A stretch of DNA of 55,312 nucleotides, taken from positions 1-55,312 of the forward strand of contig NZ_QRBF01000012.1 of the NCBI RefSeq assembly GCF_003363265.1, given 5' to 3'. The notes beneath the pieces were generated by a model that worked only from the letters and a program-made list of their open reading frames with translations, was not told where the DNA came from and did not search any database. Shown one piece after another: positions 24,341 through 32,860 of this stretch. A program made the position numbers and the translations under genes. Each line of letters starts with the position of its first letter. The first letter of the stretch is position 1. The stretch is from Dyella psychrodurans. Lineage in GTDB: Bacteria; Pseudomonadota; Gammaproteobacteria; Xanthomonadales; Rhodanobacteraceae.

Positions 24341-25306
24341 TTATGGCAATTCGCCTGGCTCGTACCGATAGGTTTGAGATTCCCATCGTGACGCGATAAC
24401 CATGTTGTACCCGTAAACAAGTCGCACCACGATCGCGACTTGTTTGGACTTTTCCGGGTATACACCCCGAATCACGCGAGCCGCCGCCCTGGCCACATCG
24501 GCATCGGACGTCATGGGAGCATCAAGGGTCAAGTTGGCCTGTAAATAGCTGCTGGTTTGGCTTTCTCCGTTTCTATAGACGAATGACTTGCCATCCACAA
24601 AACCAGCACTGCGCACATGCGGTTGCTGCAGGAGTTGCTGCTGCACCGCCAATATGGGTTGAAAGGCTGCCTGATGCGCGATCAGCTCACCTAGCAACGG
24701 CGCGCCAAACGCCAACAATGCGATCAATCCGACTACAACGAGATGTCCGCGCCACATGGCGACCGGCGGCAGGCGGAGTCCTGCGGGTTTGACGTTAACG
24801 ACGTACGACCGCACAACCAGGTCGTGCAAAGACTGCCGTGTTCTCCGATTGAACACGTACAGATAAAAAATGCTCAGCGTTCCCCCGAACAGAACAAGTG
24901 AGACCAGGGTACCCACGAATGCGGGCTCTGATTGGAAATCGATGGGCAGGTAGTTAAAGAAAAAAGGAATCCCGAAAGCTGTGTAACGCAGTAGCGAGCG
25001 CGGCAACGAAAGACACATGCCGTGCTCATCGACCACCCGCAAACCCAACCAACGCTTGGCCAATGTTTGACCGTTGCCAACTCGGCTATTGAATACACCG
25101 AAATACGAGATAGCGATGATAAAGCCTATGATGCGTGCATACACACCAAGCCTGGCTAGCGTGTCAAACAAAAACATGCCAAGCACGTAACCGACTGCAC
25201 CAACGATTACCAAGTCGATAAGTATTGCGCCTACGCGTGGCCAGAATTTGGCGAACGTCAACTGCGGCAGTTCGTCGAACTGCCCATTCCCCTGCAATGC
25301 GTCCAT
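24341..25306 (-). CDS. RDD-family membrane protein
   Basis: 321 residues. The RDD signature is visible: FWPRVGAILIDLVIVGAVGYVLG at about 21-43, QTLAKRWLGLRVV near 104-116 and TRQSLHDLVVRSYVV near 170-184. Three hydrophobic segments form the RDD unit, followed by one more helix near 200-220 and an extracytoplasmic tail of about 100 residues. RDD proteins are integral membrane proteins of diverse, mostly unknown role, some in ion homeostasis. The start at 25306 has a long G-run as ribosome-binding site. Confidence 0.85.
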   Translation of the reverse strand: MDALQGNGQFDELPQLTFAKFWPRVGAILIDLVIVGAVGYVLGMFLFDTLARLGVYARIIGFIIAISYFGVFNSRVGNGQTLAKRWLGLRVVDEHGMCLSLPRSLLRYTAFGIPFFFNYLPIDFQSEPAFVGTLVSLVLFGGTLSIFYLYVFNRRTRQSLHDLVVRSYVVNVKPAGLRLPPVAMWRGHLVVVGLIALLAFGAPLLGELIAHQAAFQPILAVQQQLLQQPHVRSAGFVDGKSFVYRNGESQTSSYLQANLTLDAPMTSDADVARAAARVIRGVYPEKSKQVAIVVRLVYGYNMVIASRWESQTYRYEPGELP

Positions 25307-25443
25307 ATGCCCCCCCCTTTTGGTAACGAGGATTTTGCCGGAAGTTGTCCGCCATCGGGAAGATGGGCAAATTCGGAAAAGGCGCCGAAGGCAGTTAAGT
25401 GACTTTAGCCACCTCCAGTCCCTTTTGCGGCGCTGGGTAAAAG

Positions 25444-25700
25444 CATTACGACTTTCACATGAATCGCCTGATCCCTTCCTGCTAATTTAAACCTATCGTC
25501 GCCGTCGGCCATCCAAAGACCGTAACCCCCGATTTGGAGTCGGAGTGGCGAATTCTGGCGTTACTGGAAGAGACGCCGCAGTCAACAAGGAAAGCAAGTA
25601 CATCGGCAGCCACCCCCACCCCAACAGGGCTGCTTTGACATCGATAGCCCCACCCATCACCGCGCGAGCGGATGAGCGGTTTTGCGCGCCTGAATGCCCC
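25444..25700 (+). repeat. About 260-bp dispersed repeat, copy 1
   Basis: It begins CATTACGACTTTCACATGAA and matches 34942-35212 over its whole length with small indels. The indels break every reading frame, so the shared unit is not a protein gene. This copy lies just upstream of the exported protein at 25725. There is no gene between 25307 and 25724. Confidence 0.8.
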
Positions 25701-25724
25701 CTCCCCAGACCCACGAGCACAAGC

Positions 25725-26123
25725 ATGAACATCAATAAAAAATACGCAGTCAATCGCCAGCAGAAACACGGAATCCGCTTCGCGTCCAAGCTCATGTCGA
25801 CCATTGCCATGGGTGCATTGGGCGCCATGACATTCAGCGCTGCTCATGCGCAAGCCACCGACTCCAGGATCTTTGGCAAAGCGCCCACCGATGGCGCCAC
25901 CATTACAGCGCACAGCGATACTGGCTTTAACCGCCATGGCACCGTCAACAGCAAAGGTCGCTACACCCTCTCCGAGCTGCGGCCGGGGACCTACGTGGTG
26001 TCGCTGGAAAAGGACGGCAAGACGCTCGCCAGCCTGTCTGGCGTTCCGCTCTTCGTGAGCTCGGCATCCGAAGTGGACTTTGCCTGCGACAACGATCAGT
26101 GCACGGCATCGCTCGCTCGCTGA
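25725..26123 (+). CDS. Exported protein with carboxypeptidase-regulatory-like domain
   Basis: 132 residues. Signal peptide to about residue 43 (ends AHA-QATD). The mature part, IFGKAPTDGATITAHSDTGF followed by VNSKGRYTLSELRPGTYVVSLEKDG, is the beta-sandwich fold found at the N terminus of Oar-like TonB-dependent receptors of Xanthomonadales. Here it stands alone, without the receptor barrel. It should be periplasmic or surface-exposed. The gene has a weak ribosome-binding site and is bounded by the repeat at 25444 and the terminator at 26148. Confidence 0.75.
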   Translation: MNINKKYAVNRQQKHGIRFASKLMSTIAMGALGAMTFSAAHAQATDSRIFGKAPTDGATITAHSDTGFNRHGTVNSKGRYTLSELRPGTYVVSLEKDGKTLASLSGVPLFVSSASEVDFACDNDQCTASLAR

Positions 26124-26147
26124 TCGCGCAAATAGCGACACTGGAAC

Positions 26148-26177
26148 AAAAAGGCCCGTCGACAGACGGGCCTTTTT
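26148..26177. terminator. Bidirectional terminator, twin of 33988
   Basis: AAAAAGGCCCGTC (26148-26160) and GACGGGCCTTTTT (26165-26177) pair perfectly around GACA. The upstream words CGCAAATAGCGACACT also occur before the terminator at 33988. It separates the converging genes at 25725 and 26214. Confidence 0.9.
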
Positions 26178-26213
26178 TTGAGCGGCTGCGCGGCGCGTTA
26201 CATAAAGCCGCGT

Positions 26214-27098
26214 TCAGGGGCTTGCGTAGTAAACCTGCATGTTCGGACTCAATTCGTTGCCATAAAGAACGCCAGTCGATGTTGCGCGGTATCCACCTAC
26301 GACATTTACCGTGTTGATCTTGTAGATAGGAGCGTCTCCTGACTGCGGTTGCCTGAAGGCGACGCCAGTTCCGCCCGGGGTTACGTTGCCCGTCATCGCG
26401 CCGTACGGAATGTTTCCATAGTTTGGATTCGTGGCACCGGATGGAACTTCAACAATGGCCTCAGCCGATGAGGCCGTGGTCTGGCTGCTTTGCTGAGTGG
26501 TCGAGAACGACCAGTTCTTGCTGTAGTTCCAAATGGCAAGGGTGTAGCTGCCATTGTTATTGGTGACGCTCCCTATGATGTGATCGCCCGGGCTTATCGG
26601 ATAGGTGGCGGTGCTTATATACACGGGGGGCGCCGGGTACATCTCGTACCAGGCTTGAAAAGTTGGCGCGCCAGTCGCGCAACTAATTGCCACTCCCGTT
26701 TGTTGCACGGTGCCGTTCGAGTAGCCATTTAGTCCAACCCATTCGGCAACTAGATTCGATGTGGAACTGCACGTTACCGAAGTAGGTATATTGAATATGG
26801 CGCCAACGCTCGTGAAGTTGTGCGTGCTGTCCGATTGAGCAGCACCACCCCAATTTCCAGACGTGACCGTGGTTGTGCTGGGAGGTGCCAGTTCTGTTGA
26901 ATCGCCTTTGGTGAATACTTTAATCATGGGATGGCCGATGTAGCCATCAGCGGTAATAAACCCAGCATCTGGAGTCAACGATTCATGCATACCCAGAGAA
27001 GGCGTTGCGGTTGTTCCGTCGGCGGGTGATGCAGCGACAACCGACGCTGATTGCAATAACACCAATGACACTGCTGCCAGTGAAAAGATAGCCTTCAT
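26214..27098 (-). CDS. Secreted G1-family glutamic endopeptidase (eqolisin type)
   Basis: 294 residues from the ATG at 27098 (AAGGGG upstream). Signal peptide 1-23. The G1 fold signatures are present: SGNWGGAAQ near 80-88, WVGLNGYSNGTVQQTGV at 120-136 with the catalytic Gln at 133, AWYEMYPAPP at 149-158 and SSAEAIVEVP at 210-219 with the probable catalytic Glu213. Eqolisins are acid-active endopeptidases best known from fungi, with bacterial members. No long prodomain beyond about 60 residues. This is the second acid-peptidase type in the window besides S53. Confidence 0.85.
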   Translation of the reverse strand: MKAIFSLAAVSLVLLQSASVVAASPADGTTATPSLGMHESLTPDAGFITADGYIGHPMIKVFTKGDSTELAPPSTTTVTSGNWGGAAQSDSTHNFTSVGAIFNIPTSVTCSSTSNLVAEWVGLNGYSNGTVQQTGVAISCATGAPTFQAWYEMYPAPPVYISTATYPISPGDHIIGSVTNNNGSYTLAIWNYSKNWSFSTTQQSSQTTASSAEAIVEVPSGATNPNYGNIPYGAMTGNVTPGGTGVAFRQPQSGDAPIYKINTVNVVGGYRATSTGVLYGNELSPNMQVYYASP

Positions 27099-27311
27099 GT
27101 AACTACCCCTTGATGGTCTGCCCATTGCAGACCGGGGCATACTAGTAAGGCGTCATGGAATAGATCCGTCAGACATCATCCATCTAATTTGTAGTCTAAC
27201 TCCTACTTTTTGTGCACGAATCGTGACGACCAAACAAAGAGGACGGAGCTAGTTAACGTGACTTAATTACCTCTGGACCAGTAAAAGCCCAACCCGCCCC
27301 GTTTTCTTGAG

Positions 27312-27851
27312 TTAATTCAGCCGCACCCATTTCTTGTTTACATAGACACAAATGCCACCTTCAGAACAAGGCTCCAGTTTACCTGCCGCTTCCGCCGCAT
27401 TGATTTGCTCCACCCACTGGACCTGCTGCAGATTCTGATGCGCATGCCACACCACATAGACGGCCATGGCAATCACCGCCACGGAACCTAGGGTCGCCGC
27501 AACGAATGCTTTCCATGCGTTCGCGGTGTGCATCATGCTCAACGCGTGGATGCGCTGCTCCAGCGCGTTGGTGGAAATCTCCACCTTGCCTGCACACGCA
27601 ATAAGTCGTCTCTCGATATCACCAGTCGCCACCCCTGCCCCCGCAACAATGGCACCGGCCGCCGTTTGCTGAAGCCGTTCGACCGCCTGTTTCCCCGCAC
27701 TTTCGGCGGTGAGCGCAAGGTTCTGCGCGGTTTGGCTCATCCTTTGCGTGGCCTGATGCGATTCCATCACCACGCGATCGCTGAGTTCTTTCAGATTGTG
27801 GGCAAACATCCCCACTTGCACTGCCAATGTTTCAACATCCTGCTGTGCCAT
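27312..27851 (-). CDS. Coiled-coil single-pass membrane protein, partner of the SLT effector
   Basis: 179 residues. An N-terminal helical region rich in Ala/Gln/Glu (1-100) reads as coiled coil, followed by one membrane segment at about 112-132 (AFVAATLGSVAVIAMAVYVVW) and a short C-terminal tail with two cysteines. It starts 10 bp after the SLT gene, with a strong GGGAGGAG site. The first 50 residues recur in the remnant at 30648-30902. Role unknown: adaptor, chaperone or immunity protein for the effector are options. Confidence 0.65.
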   Translation of the reverse strand: MAQQDVETLAVQVGMFAHNLKELSDRVVMESHQATQRMSQTAQNLALTAESAGKQAVERLQQTAAGAIVAGAGVATGDIERRLIACAGKVEISTNALEQRIHALSMMHTANAWKAFVAATLGSVAVIAMAVYVVWHAHQNLQQVQWVEQINAAEAAGKLEPCSEGGICVYVNKKWVRLN

Positions 27852-27861
27852 ATCTCCTCCC

Positions 27862-29142
27862 TTACATGGATCGGCCGGCCCGCTGTTGCATTTGGCGGGC
27901 CTGCGCTTGTGCCTGTTGCTCGGCCAGAGCCTGAGCTTGTACTTGTTGCCGATTGAGTTCGGCGCCTTGCGCTAGCAGGGCCTGGCCGCTGAGCGAGTTC
28001 TCATAGGCTTTGCCGATGGCGCAAAGCGAGTCCATATCTTTGTTGGCCGCGGCATGGCACATGGCCTGGAACATGTCGTGAATTGAGCTGTGCCTGGTAA
28101 TACCTTGCGCATGGCTTGGTGTGTGGCTCGTTTTAGCCGAATTGCTTTGCAGCGCATTCTCGCGTTCTTTCACGACGTCGAGGGTCTTCAGGCCTACAGC
28201 GCGGTTGGCGGCACGCCCTTCAAGCTCTGGTGCCAACGCCGGGATGTGGTTGAGTAACTGGCGTTGTCCGTGAATTGCCTGAAGAGTTTCCACACCGGCA
28301 ATGCCGTCGCTAAGTAAGCTGTGATCGCTTTGGAAAGCACGAACGGCGGCTTCAGTGTTGCTACCGAAAAGCCCATCTGGCTGCAATGTCTGGCCTCGGT
28401 TACCGGCATAGCCGAGCATTGCCAAGTCAGCTTGCAATGCAATCACGGCGTTGCCGTGAGCGCCTTGACGGAGAGTGCCGTCGGCCGTGCGGCGATGGCT
28501 GGGTTTGCCAAAATCCGCATGATTGCGCTTATCGAAGCCCGGGTCTGTTGGCAGGACCGTATGAGTCTTCTCATACTGTTGAACAAATTCTTCGTATTTG
28601 CCTACATAAGGCATGACGTGTTGCTTGGATAACTCAAGGCCACCCGAGTCCGCAACCGGGCCATCATGATGATATTTATAGATGTATTCCTCTCCATGGG
28701 CATATCTAGTAGCGATAGCAGCATTATCTTTGTAATGCTCAACTAATGCCTCTGCCTGCTTGGTGAGATCGCCACGGTTGCTATCGTCAATACCGTATTT
28801 TGCGCCAGTTTTCGCGACGAATTGCCCCAACCCATATGCCGTCGTCGTTCCGGCAGCAGCGTCTGGATTAAACCCAGATTCATATCGTGCGATGGCTAAA
28901 ACGTAGGCAGTTTGATGTGCATTCAAACCGCCGCGTTCAGAAGCTTCAATGAGCGCATCGATCACTCGTGATTGCACTTCTGGACTTGCATCCCCAAGTA
29001 TGTGCGAATTGCCTGCGGGTCTCCCAGGCGATCGATCAATATGGTCCCGATAGTGAGTCTTATCCTCTGTGAGGATTTGATCGTCGCGATACGCTAAGCC
29101 CCTTTTTTGGATCATCGAGTCGTAGATTTCGTTACTGGACAT
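27862..29142 (-). CDS. Candidate secreted lytic effector: SLT + peptidoglycan-binding + Gln-rich tail
   Basis: 426 residues, no signal peptide. A transglycosylase SLT-like domain spans about 55-190, with probable catalytic Glu88 in ARYESGFNP and the AYGLGQF motif near 102. A peptidoglycan-binding domain lies at about 225-290 (LQADLAMLGY, DGLFGSNTEAAVRAFQ). The last 75 residues (HSSIHDMFQAMCHAAANKD, then a Gln-rich helix ending RAGRSM) recur in the remnant at 30913. A wall-degrading domain without signal peptide plus a Gln-rich tail recalls Xanthomonadales type IV secretion effectors (XVIPCD proteins). The tail lacks the usual XVIPCD core, so the route is inferred. AAGGAG lies inside the upstream gene. 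Confidence 0.75.
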   Translation of the reverse strand: MSSNEIYDSMIQKRGLAYRDDQILTEDKTHYRDHIDRSPGRPAGNSHILGDASPEVQSRVIDALIEASERGGLNAHQTAYVLAIARYESGFNPDAAAGTTTAYGLGQFVAKTGAKYGIDDSNRGDLTKQAEALVEHYKDNAAIATRYAHGEEYIYKYHHDGPVADSGGLELSKQHVMPYVGKYEEFVQQYEKTHTVLPTDPGFDKRNHADFGKPSHRRTADGTLRQGAHGNAVIALQADLAMLGYAGNRGQTLQPDGLFGSNTEAAVRAFQSDHSLLSDGIAGVETLQAIHGQRQLLNHIPALAPELEGRAANRAVGLKTLDVVKERENALQSNSAKTSHTPSHAQGITRHSSIHDMFQAMCHAAANKDMDSLCAIGKAYENSLSGQALLAQGAELNRQQVQAQALAEQQAQAQARQMQQRAGRSM

Positions 29143-29145
29143 TGC

Positions 29146-29709
29146 TTATAGCTCCTTAAAACAGACAGGGTTGCCATTAGCATCCAGAGGATCACCATCG
29201 CATTGGAGGTATTCTTCTTCAGATTTTCCAAGACCCAACTTTTTACTCCATGAAGTGAAATCAATATTGTTGGGAGCCTTATCCCGTGGCGGCTCCATGC
29301 CCTCGATGTTTAGAACGGATGGATAACTTGAAGTTAGAAGTTTTCCGTGCGTATCGTAGATGTGAAACCACTCGCAATACTCACACCCGGCCGGTAGCTC
29401 GCCATACTCCACGACGAAATAGCTGAGAGCATTCTTTGAGGAAACGGAACAAGCCAAACCGACTGGCGATAGCTTTTCCATGCCTTTTGGGGTTGCCATT
29501 TTTGAATAGCGTCCGCTGCCATCTTTCAACATAAGGGACGGATGCAGACAATCTAGCTTTCCACCATGAATAGCGAGGCATCGCAGGCTCATCTCCGCAT
29601 CACCACATTTCTTGGAAACAACGATTACGCCAAGACTGTCTCCAGTTGCAAGGCAACTCAATGGCATAGCAAATAGCAACAAGGCAACCAACAACAACAT
29701 CCTTTTCAT
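29146..29709 (-). CDS. Exported cysteine-rich protein, candidate immunity factor
   Basis: 187 residues from the ATG at 29709 (GGAG). Signal peptide 1-22 (ends CLA-TGD). The mature part has eight cysteines, including CGDAEMSLRC and CEYCEWFHIYD. It is a clear paralogue of the protein at 32861: both share VVSKKCG-AEMSLRC, DCLHPSL and C-WFH/WHHLYDT patterns. It ends 3 bp before the SLT effector start, whose ribosome-binding site it contains, so the two are translated together. A periplasmic protein next to a wall-degrading effector suggests immunity. Function not shown. Confidence 0.7.
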   Translation of the reverse strand: MKRMLLLVALLLFAMPLSCLATGDSLGVIVVSKKCGDAEMSLRCLAIHGGKLDCLHPSLMLKDGSGRYSKMATPKGMEKLSPVGLACSVSSKNALSYFVVEYGELPAGCEYCEWFHIYDTHGKLLTSSYPSVLNIEGMEPPRDKAPNNIDFTSWSKKLGLGKSEEEYLQCDGDPLDANGNPVCFKEL

Positions 29710-29756
29710 GACGGCTCTCCTGCAGTTATGACAGCCTTCTCCTGCCGATGAGACAT
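29706..29756 (-). CDS. Coupled 16-residue micro-ORF
   Basis: MSHRQEKAVITAGEPS, preceded by AAGGAGGAG, with its stop overlapping the ATG of the exported protein at 29709 (ATGA). The SHRQEK-VITAG words also end the 35-residue ORF at 31940, which is coupled in the same way to another exported protein. Repetition of sequence, ribosome-binding site and overlap supports a translated element, either a leader peptide or the tail of a lost gene. Confidence 0.5.
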   Translation of the reverse strand: MSHRQEKAVITAGEPS

Positions 29757-29813
29757 GGTGTTGCTCCTCCTTGATATGACTCAGTGAATGCGATGAACAG
29801 AACATTTCCTGCA

Positions 29814-30554
29814 TTAAAGGTCGCGGCAACCCATCGCCACCATTCTCTGCGTCGGCCTGCTCCGGTAAAAATTAAATGCCGTGGACCCAAGTACTGATGC
29901 ACTAGCCGTAGACACGTCCTCTTCGTCTACTGAGGCTTCTGCATACACGAAACCTGCAGCAAGGACTACTTCATAGAATTCGTTTTTCCCTGTGTTTTCG
30001 GCCGTGCCGTATCCATCTCGCGCGCAATGGCCGGCGATTAGCTTGATCGTGTCTTCGGGTAGCAGCTGTTGCCGAATGATCTCTTGATAGTTCTCGCTCG
30101 GGTAGAACTTCATCAGCGAAATGGAATAGACCTGATTGGCATCACCGCTCAATGTCACCCCTACATTGCCTTCATTGCCTTTTATCAGACCAAAATCAAT
30201 ACCGACCTTTCCATTTGGCATGTCTACAACGCCGAATCCAGCAAGCAGAAGCTTTCCTCGTCGGTGATAGGATCTCTCCGTTTGGCGAGCTTCGGCACTT
30301 TTTACAGGTGCCTTGTCGCTCCATTGCACACCGGGAACATTCGCAAAAGACGACCATGCAGCCCCTTCTTTTGCGATAAGCAGGTTCAACAGGCTTTCCA
30401 GGGGGCCTGGCTCACACTTTTCCTGCAGAGCCTCAGTCTTGGCCTCACACGAGGCAGCTTTCGCAACCGACGATGCTGGCGCAGCACCATCGGCGCCACG
30501 GGTCGCCGGCGATGCGCATAATGCAAATAGGCAAGCGAAAAACAGACGTTTCAT
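29814..30554 (-). CDS. Exported protein of unknown function
   Basis: 246 residues from the ATG at 30554 (GGGAG). Signal peptide 1-20 (ends RGA-DGA). Three cysteines lie near 34-46 in the early mature part and two near 180 and 243. The central domain (KLLLAGFGVVDMPNGKVGIDFGLIKGNEGNVGVTLSG) is beta-rich. No family recognised. It lies between the effector remnant and the micro-ORF/immunity pair, all in the same direction, and may be another periplasmic immunity or accessory protein of the island. Confidence 0.65.
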   Translation of the reverse strand: MKRLFFACLFALCASPATRGADGAAPASSVAKAASCEAKTEALQEKCEPGPLESLLNLLIAKEGAAWSSFANVPGVQWSDKAPVKSAEARQTERSYHRRGKLLLAGFGVVDMPNGKVGIDFGLIKGNEGNVGVTLSGDANQVYSISLMKFYPSENYQEIIRQQLLPEDTIKLIAGHCARDGYGTAENTGKNEFYEVVLAAGFVYAEASVDEEDVSTASASVLGSTAFNFYRSRPTQRMVAMGCRDL

Positions 30555-30647
30555 ACCACTCCCGTGTCTTCGTATATTTTTTGAGGAATGAAACAAGCAC
30601 CCGCCTCGACGTTTCTTACTAACAGAGATAAAACTTGGCCATGCATG

Positions 30648-30902
30648 CTATTTCGCGTCATCGAAGGCGTAGCCGGTGCAGCTATTGAATGCGCGTAACA
30701 GCGCGCCGACAATAGTCCGACGCCGCTTTGCGTTGCCGGTTTTGGCCTGACACGCAGCACTTTCGGCGGTGAGCGCAAGGTTCTGCGCGGCTTGGCTCAT
30801 CGCCTGATGCGATTCCATCACCACGCGATCGCTGAGTTCTTTCAGATTGCTGGCAAACATCCCAACTTTCACTGCCAGCGCTTCAACATCCTGCTGCCCC
30901 AT
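30648..30902 (-). pseudogene. Truncated copy of the coiled-coil partner gene
   Basis: 84 codons. The first about 50 residues (QDVEALAVKVGMFASNLKELSD) match the protein at 27312 nearly exactly, and then the frame runs into unrelated sequence ending CTGYAFDDAK. The ribosome-binding site GGGAGGAAAT is preserved. The membrane segment and C terminus are lost, so the product would lack the conserved second half. Confidence 0.7.
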
Positions 30903-30912
30903 ATTTCCTCCC

Positions 30913-31390
30913 TTACATGGTTCGGCCGGCCCGCTGTTGCATATGGCGGGCCTGAGCTTGTACTTGTTGCCGATTAAGTTCGGCGCCTTGCGCCAGCATG
31001 ACTTGCCCTGCGTGCGAGTTCTCATAGGCTTTGCCAACTGCACAAAGTGCATCCATGTCTTTATTGGCTGCGGCCTGACATATGGCCTCGAACATGTCGT
31101 GAATTGAGCTGTGCTTGATAATGCGTTGCGCGAGGTTTGTCTCGGTCGCGGCACCCTGAAGCGTAGACGCGTGCATAGGCGATACGAAATCCGGCCCTTT
31201 CAGCCGCATGGCATCACGACCCTCTAACTCCGGAGCGAAGGCAGGAACGACACCCAATAACGCATGTTGGCCATCAATCGCTCGCAAGGTGTGGTCGCCG
31301 GCCACGCCATCGCTCTGCACGCCGTGATTGCGCTGAAGAGCTTCGACAGCCTCACGAGTACTGGTGCGAAATTTGTTATCCGTCTTTAGG
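30913..31390 (-). pseudogene. 3' remnant of a second SLT effector gene
   Basis: It encodes only the end of a peptidoglycan-binding domain (STREAVEALQRNHGVQSDG) and the Gln-rich tail (HSSIHDMFEAICQAAANKD, ending QQRAGRTM) seen in the effector at 27862. The SLT domain is gone. The left join runs straight into the 3' end of the lipoprotein gene at 31386. Together with 30648-30902 it preserves the order effector tail, partner protein of the intact module. Confidence 0.75.
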
Positions 31391-31943
31391 GGACTTCCCC
31401 GAAAATCGGTACGGAAATGTGCCAACTGTCCGCGTAGAAGCCATATTTGTGATGGGCATCGTAAATGCTCTCGATGTCACCTGACGTGTTTACGTCAATG
31501 GTCATGTGATCTTTGATAAAGCTCATCAAGCAACTACCACTGCCCGTCGATTCACATGTAACTGCTTCTGGCAATTTCGTACTTAGTGCACAGATATTCG
31601 CGTCTGAAACATTTGGATTGTCGGCGCATATTTCTTTGTATTTGGATCCCAGCATGCTATCGAGAAAACTTGAAGAATCTCCGGCGGGGCTCCACTGATC
31701 TGAAAGCAGCTGCGTCCTGAAGGCCATATAGCTCATTCCCTCTTGGTACTTAGGACCAAGCTCTTTTGCAGGCAACGCGGAAGACCCAGGCCTCTCGGGT
31801 TTTAACGAACCCGATGCCATTGTTGGAGAAACTGTAGCCGCGGAAGGCGCAAACTGTTCAACACCAGACGCTGGCGTTGCTGAGTTGCACGCACATCCCC
31901 AAAATGAGAGCACGAGTAGGCAGACGACTTTGGTGCCTTTCAT
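31386..31943 (-). CDS. Lipoprotein, candidate immunity protein
   Basis: 185 residues, ATG at 31943 with GGAG upstream. The signal LLVLSFWGCACNS gives a lipobox-like Cys at 17 or 19. A Ser/Pro/Ala-rich linker (about 22-60) leads to a compact domain with four cysteines (near 107-145). No family recognised. Its start overlaps the 35-residue micro-ORF (ATGA) and its end abuts the effector remnant, so it probably protected against the lost effector. Outer-membrane lipoproteins are common immunity proteins for periplasmic wall-degrading toxins. Confidence 0.65.
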   Translation of the reverse strand: MKGTKVVCLLVLSFWGCACNSATPASGVEQFAPSAATVSPTMASGSLKPERPGSSALPAKELGPKYQEGMSYMAFRTQLLSDQWSPAGDSSSFLDSMLGSKYKEICADNPNVSDANICALSTKLPEAVTCESTGSGSCLMSFIKDHMTIDVNTSGDIESIYDAHHKYGFYADSWHISVPIFGEVP

Positions 31944-32047
31944 GTGCTGACTCCAGCAGTTATGACAGACTTCTCTTGTCGATGAGACGCGGCCTTAATA
32001 ATCAACTTTACCGAGGATTCCCTGTCGATCCCTAACTCGTTGGCCAT
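31940..32047 (-). CDS. Coupled 35-residue micro-ORF
   Basis: A strong site, AAGGAG, lies 8 nt before the ATG at 32047. The peptide begins MANELGIDRESSVKLIIKAA and ends with the SHRQEK-VITAG words shared with the 16-residue ORF at 29706. Its TGA overlaps the ATG of the lipoprotein gene. It is too short for a known domain; it might be a leader that couples translation or the relic of an upstream effector. Confidence 0.55.
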   Translation of the reverse strand: MANELGIDRESSVKLIIKAASHRQEKSVITAGVST

Positions 32048-32085
32048 GATTAAATCTCCTTAATTGGCTGGCTGACTACTTAATC

Positions 32086-32799
32086 TCAATTTCTTGCCTC
32101 TATTGGCACGACCGTCATCCGATCGCCAATCAATCTCTCCGTTTTTACACTGATCTTGCCCGAACCTTCCGAAGTACTCTCCGTAACTCGTTCGATCAAT
32201 TTAGGCTCATCAGATTCAACTTGATACGTTTCAAAAACATGAGTGCAACATCCATCCTTAGCTGTCGTCTTAACCTTTCGATTTTCGACAACAAAGAGTC
32301 TGATGCTCCCAACTGTCAGATCGGAATACGCTTGGCTATAGACATATTTGTGTTCGGCCGCATTGAATAAATACACATCAAACGACGGTCCTCCGTATCC
32401 GCCATCTCGACCCGTCCACACAATTAGGTCATCATTCCCGTCGCCGTTAACGTCACTTAGCAAAAAGCTATAAGTGCCACGCACTCCACCATCAGTTAGC
32501 GGACCTTCATACAACGCATACTTGTTGCTTATGAATACTGCACTTGGCTCGATCACCTGATGGATGTTTGCAGATGAATTAGTGATGGTCAGCCGCACTC
32601 CGCTGTTGCAGACAGCGATTTCATCGGTAAAGCTGCTGCAGCCATTTGCTTTCATGTTTATCGTCACAGCATCTGCAGTGACATTTAACTCATTTTTTGC
32701 AAGCGAGGCGCTCACGCTAATTGGCGCTCTTGACGCGACGGCTGCATACGCATGAACTGGGAGTAATGAAGTGATCCAAATGATCGCCACGTATTTCAT
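32086..32799 (-). CDS. XAC2610-like exported protein (candidate effector inhibitor)
   Basis: 237 residues; signal peptide 1-19 (ends AYA-AVAS). The stretch DVNGDGNDDLIVWTGRDGGYGG near 123-144 is a calcium-binding-like Asp/Gly loop, followed by SFDVYLF and a KDGCCTHVFETY segment near 183-194. This combination resembles XAC2610, the periplasmic immunity protein that inhibits a type-IV-secreted lysozyme-like effector in Xanthomonas. Full-length homology is judged by eye only. The location in an island of wall-degrading effector genes fits that role. Confidence 0.7.
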   Translation of the reverse strand: MKYVAIIWITSLLPVHAYAAVASRAPISVSASLAKNELNVTADAVTINMKANGCSSFTDEIAVCNSGVRLTITNSSANIHQVIEPSAVFISNKYALYEGPLTDGGVRGTYSFLLSDVNGDGNDDLIVWTGRDGGYGGPSFDVYLFNAAEHKYVYSQAYSDLTVGSIRLFVVENRKVKTTAKDGCCTHVFETYQVESDEPKLIERVTESTSEGSGKISVKTERLIGDRMTVVPIEARN

Positions 32800-32860
32800 C
32801 TGTGGTTGTTCCGTTGCGTTTGAGCTCCGATGTCACAGAGCATGGTTTCGGCATCAGCCA

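Noticed and set aside
25482-26141. Minus-strand frames in the 260-bp repeat, seen in both copies
   Set aside because: They share LPMYLLS and AASLPVTPEFA stretches, but 1-nt indels between copies shift the frame, so the similarity is of DNA, not of a protein.
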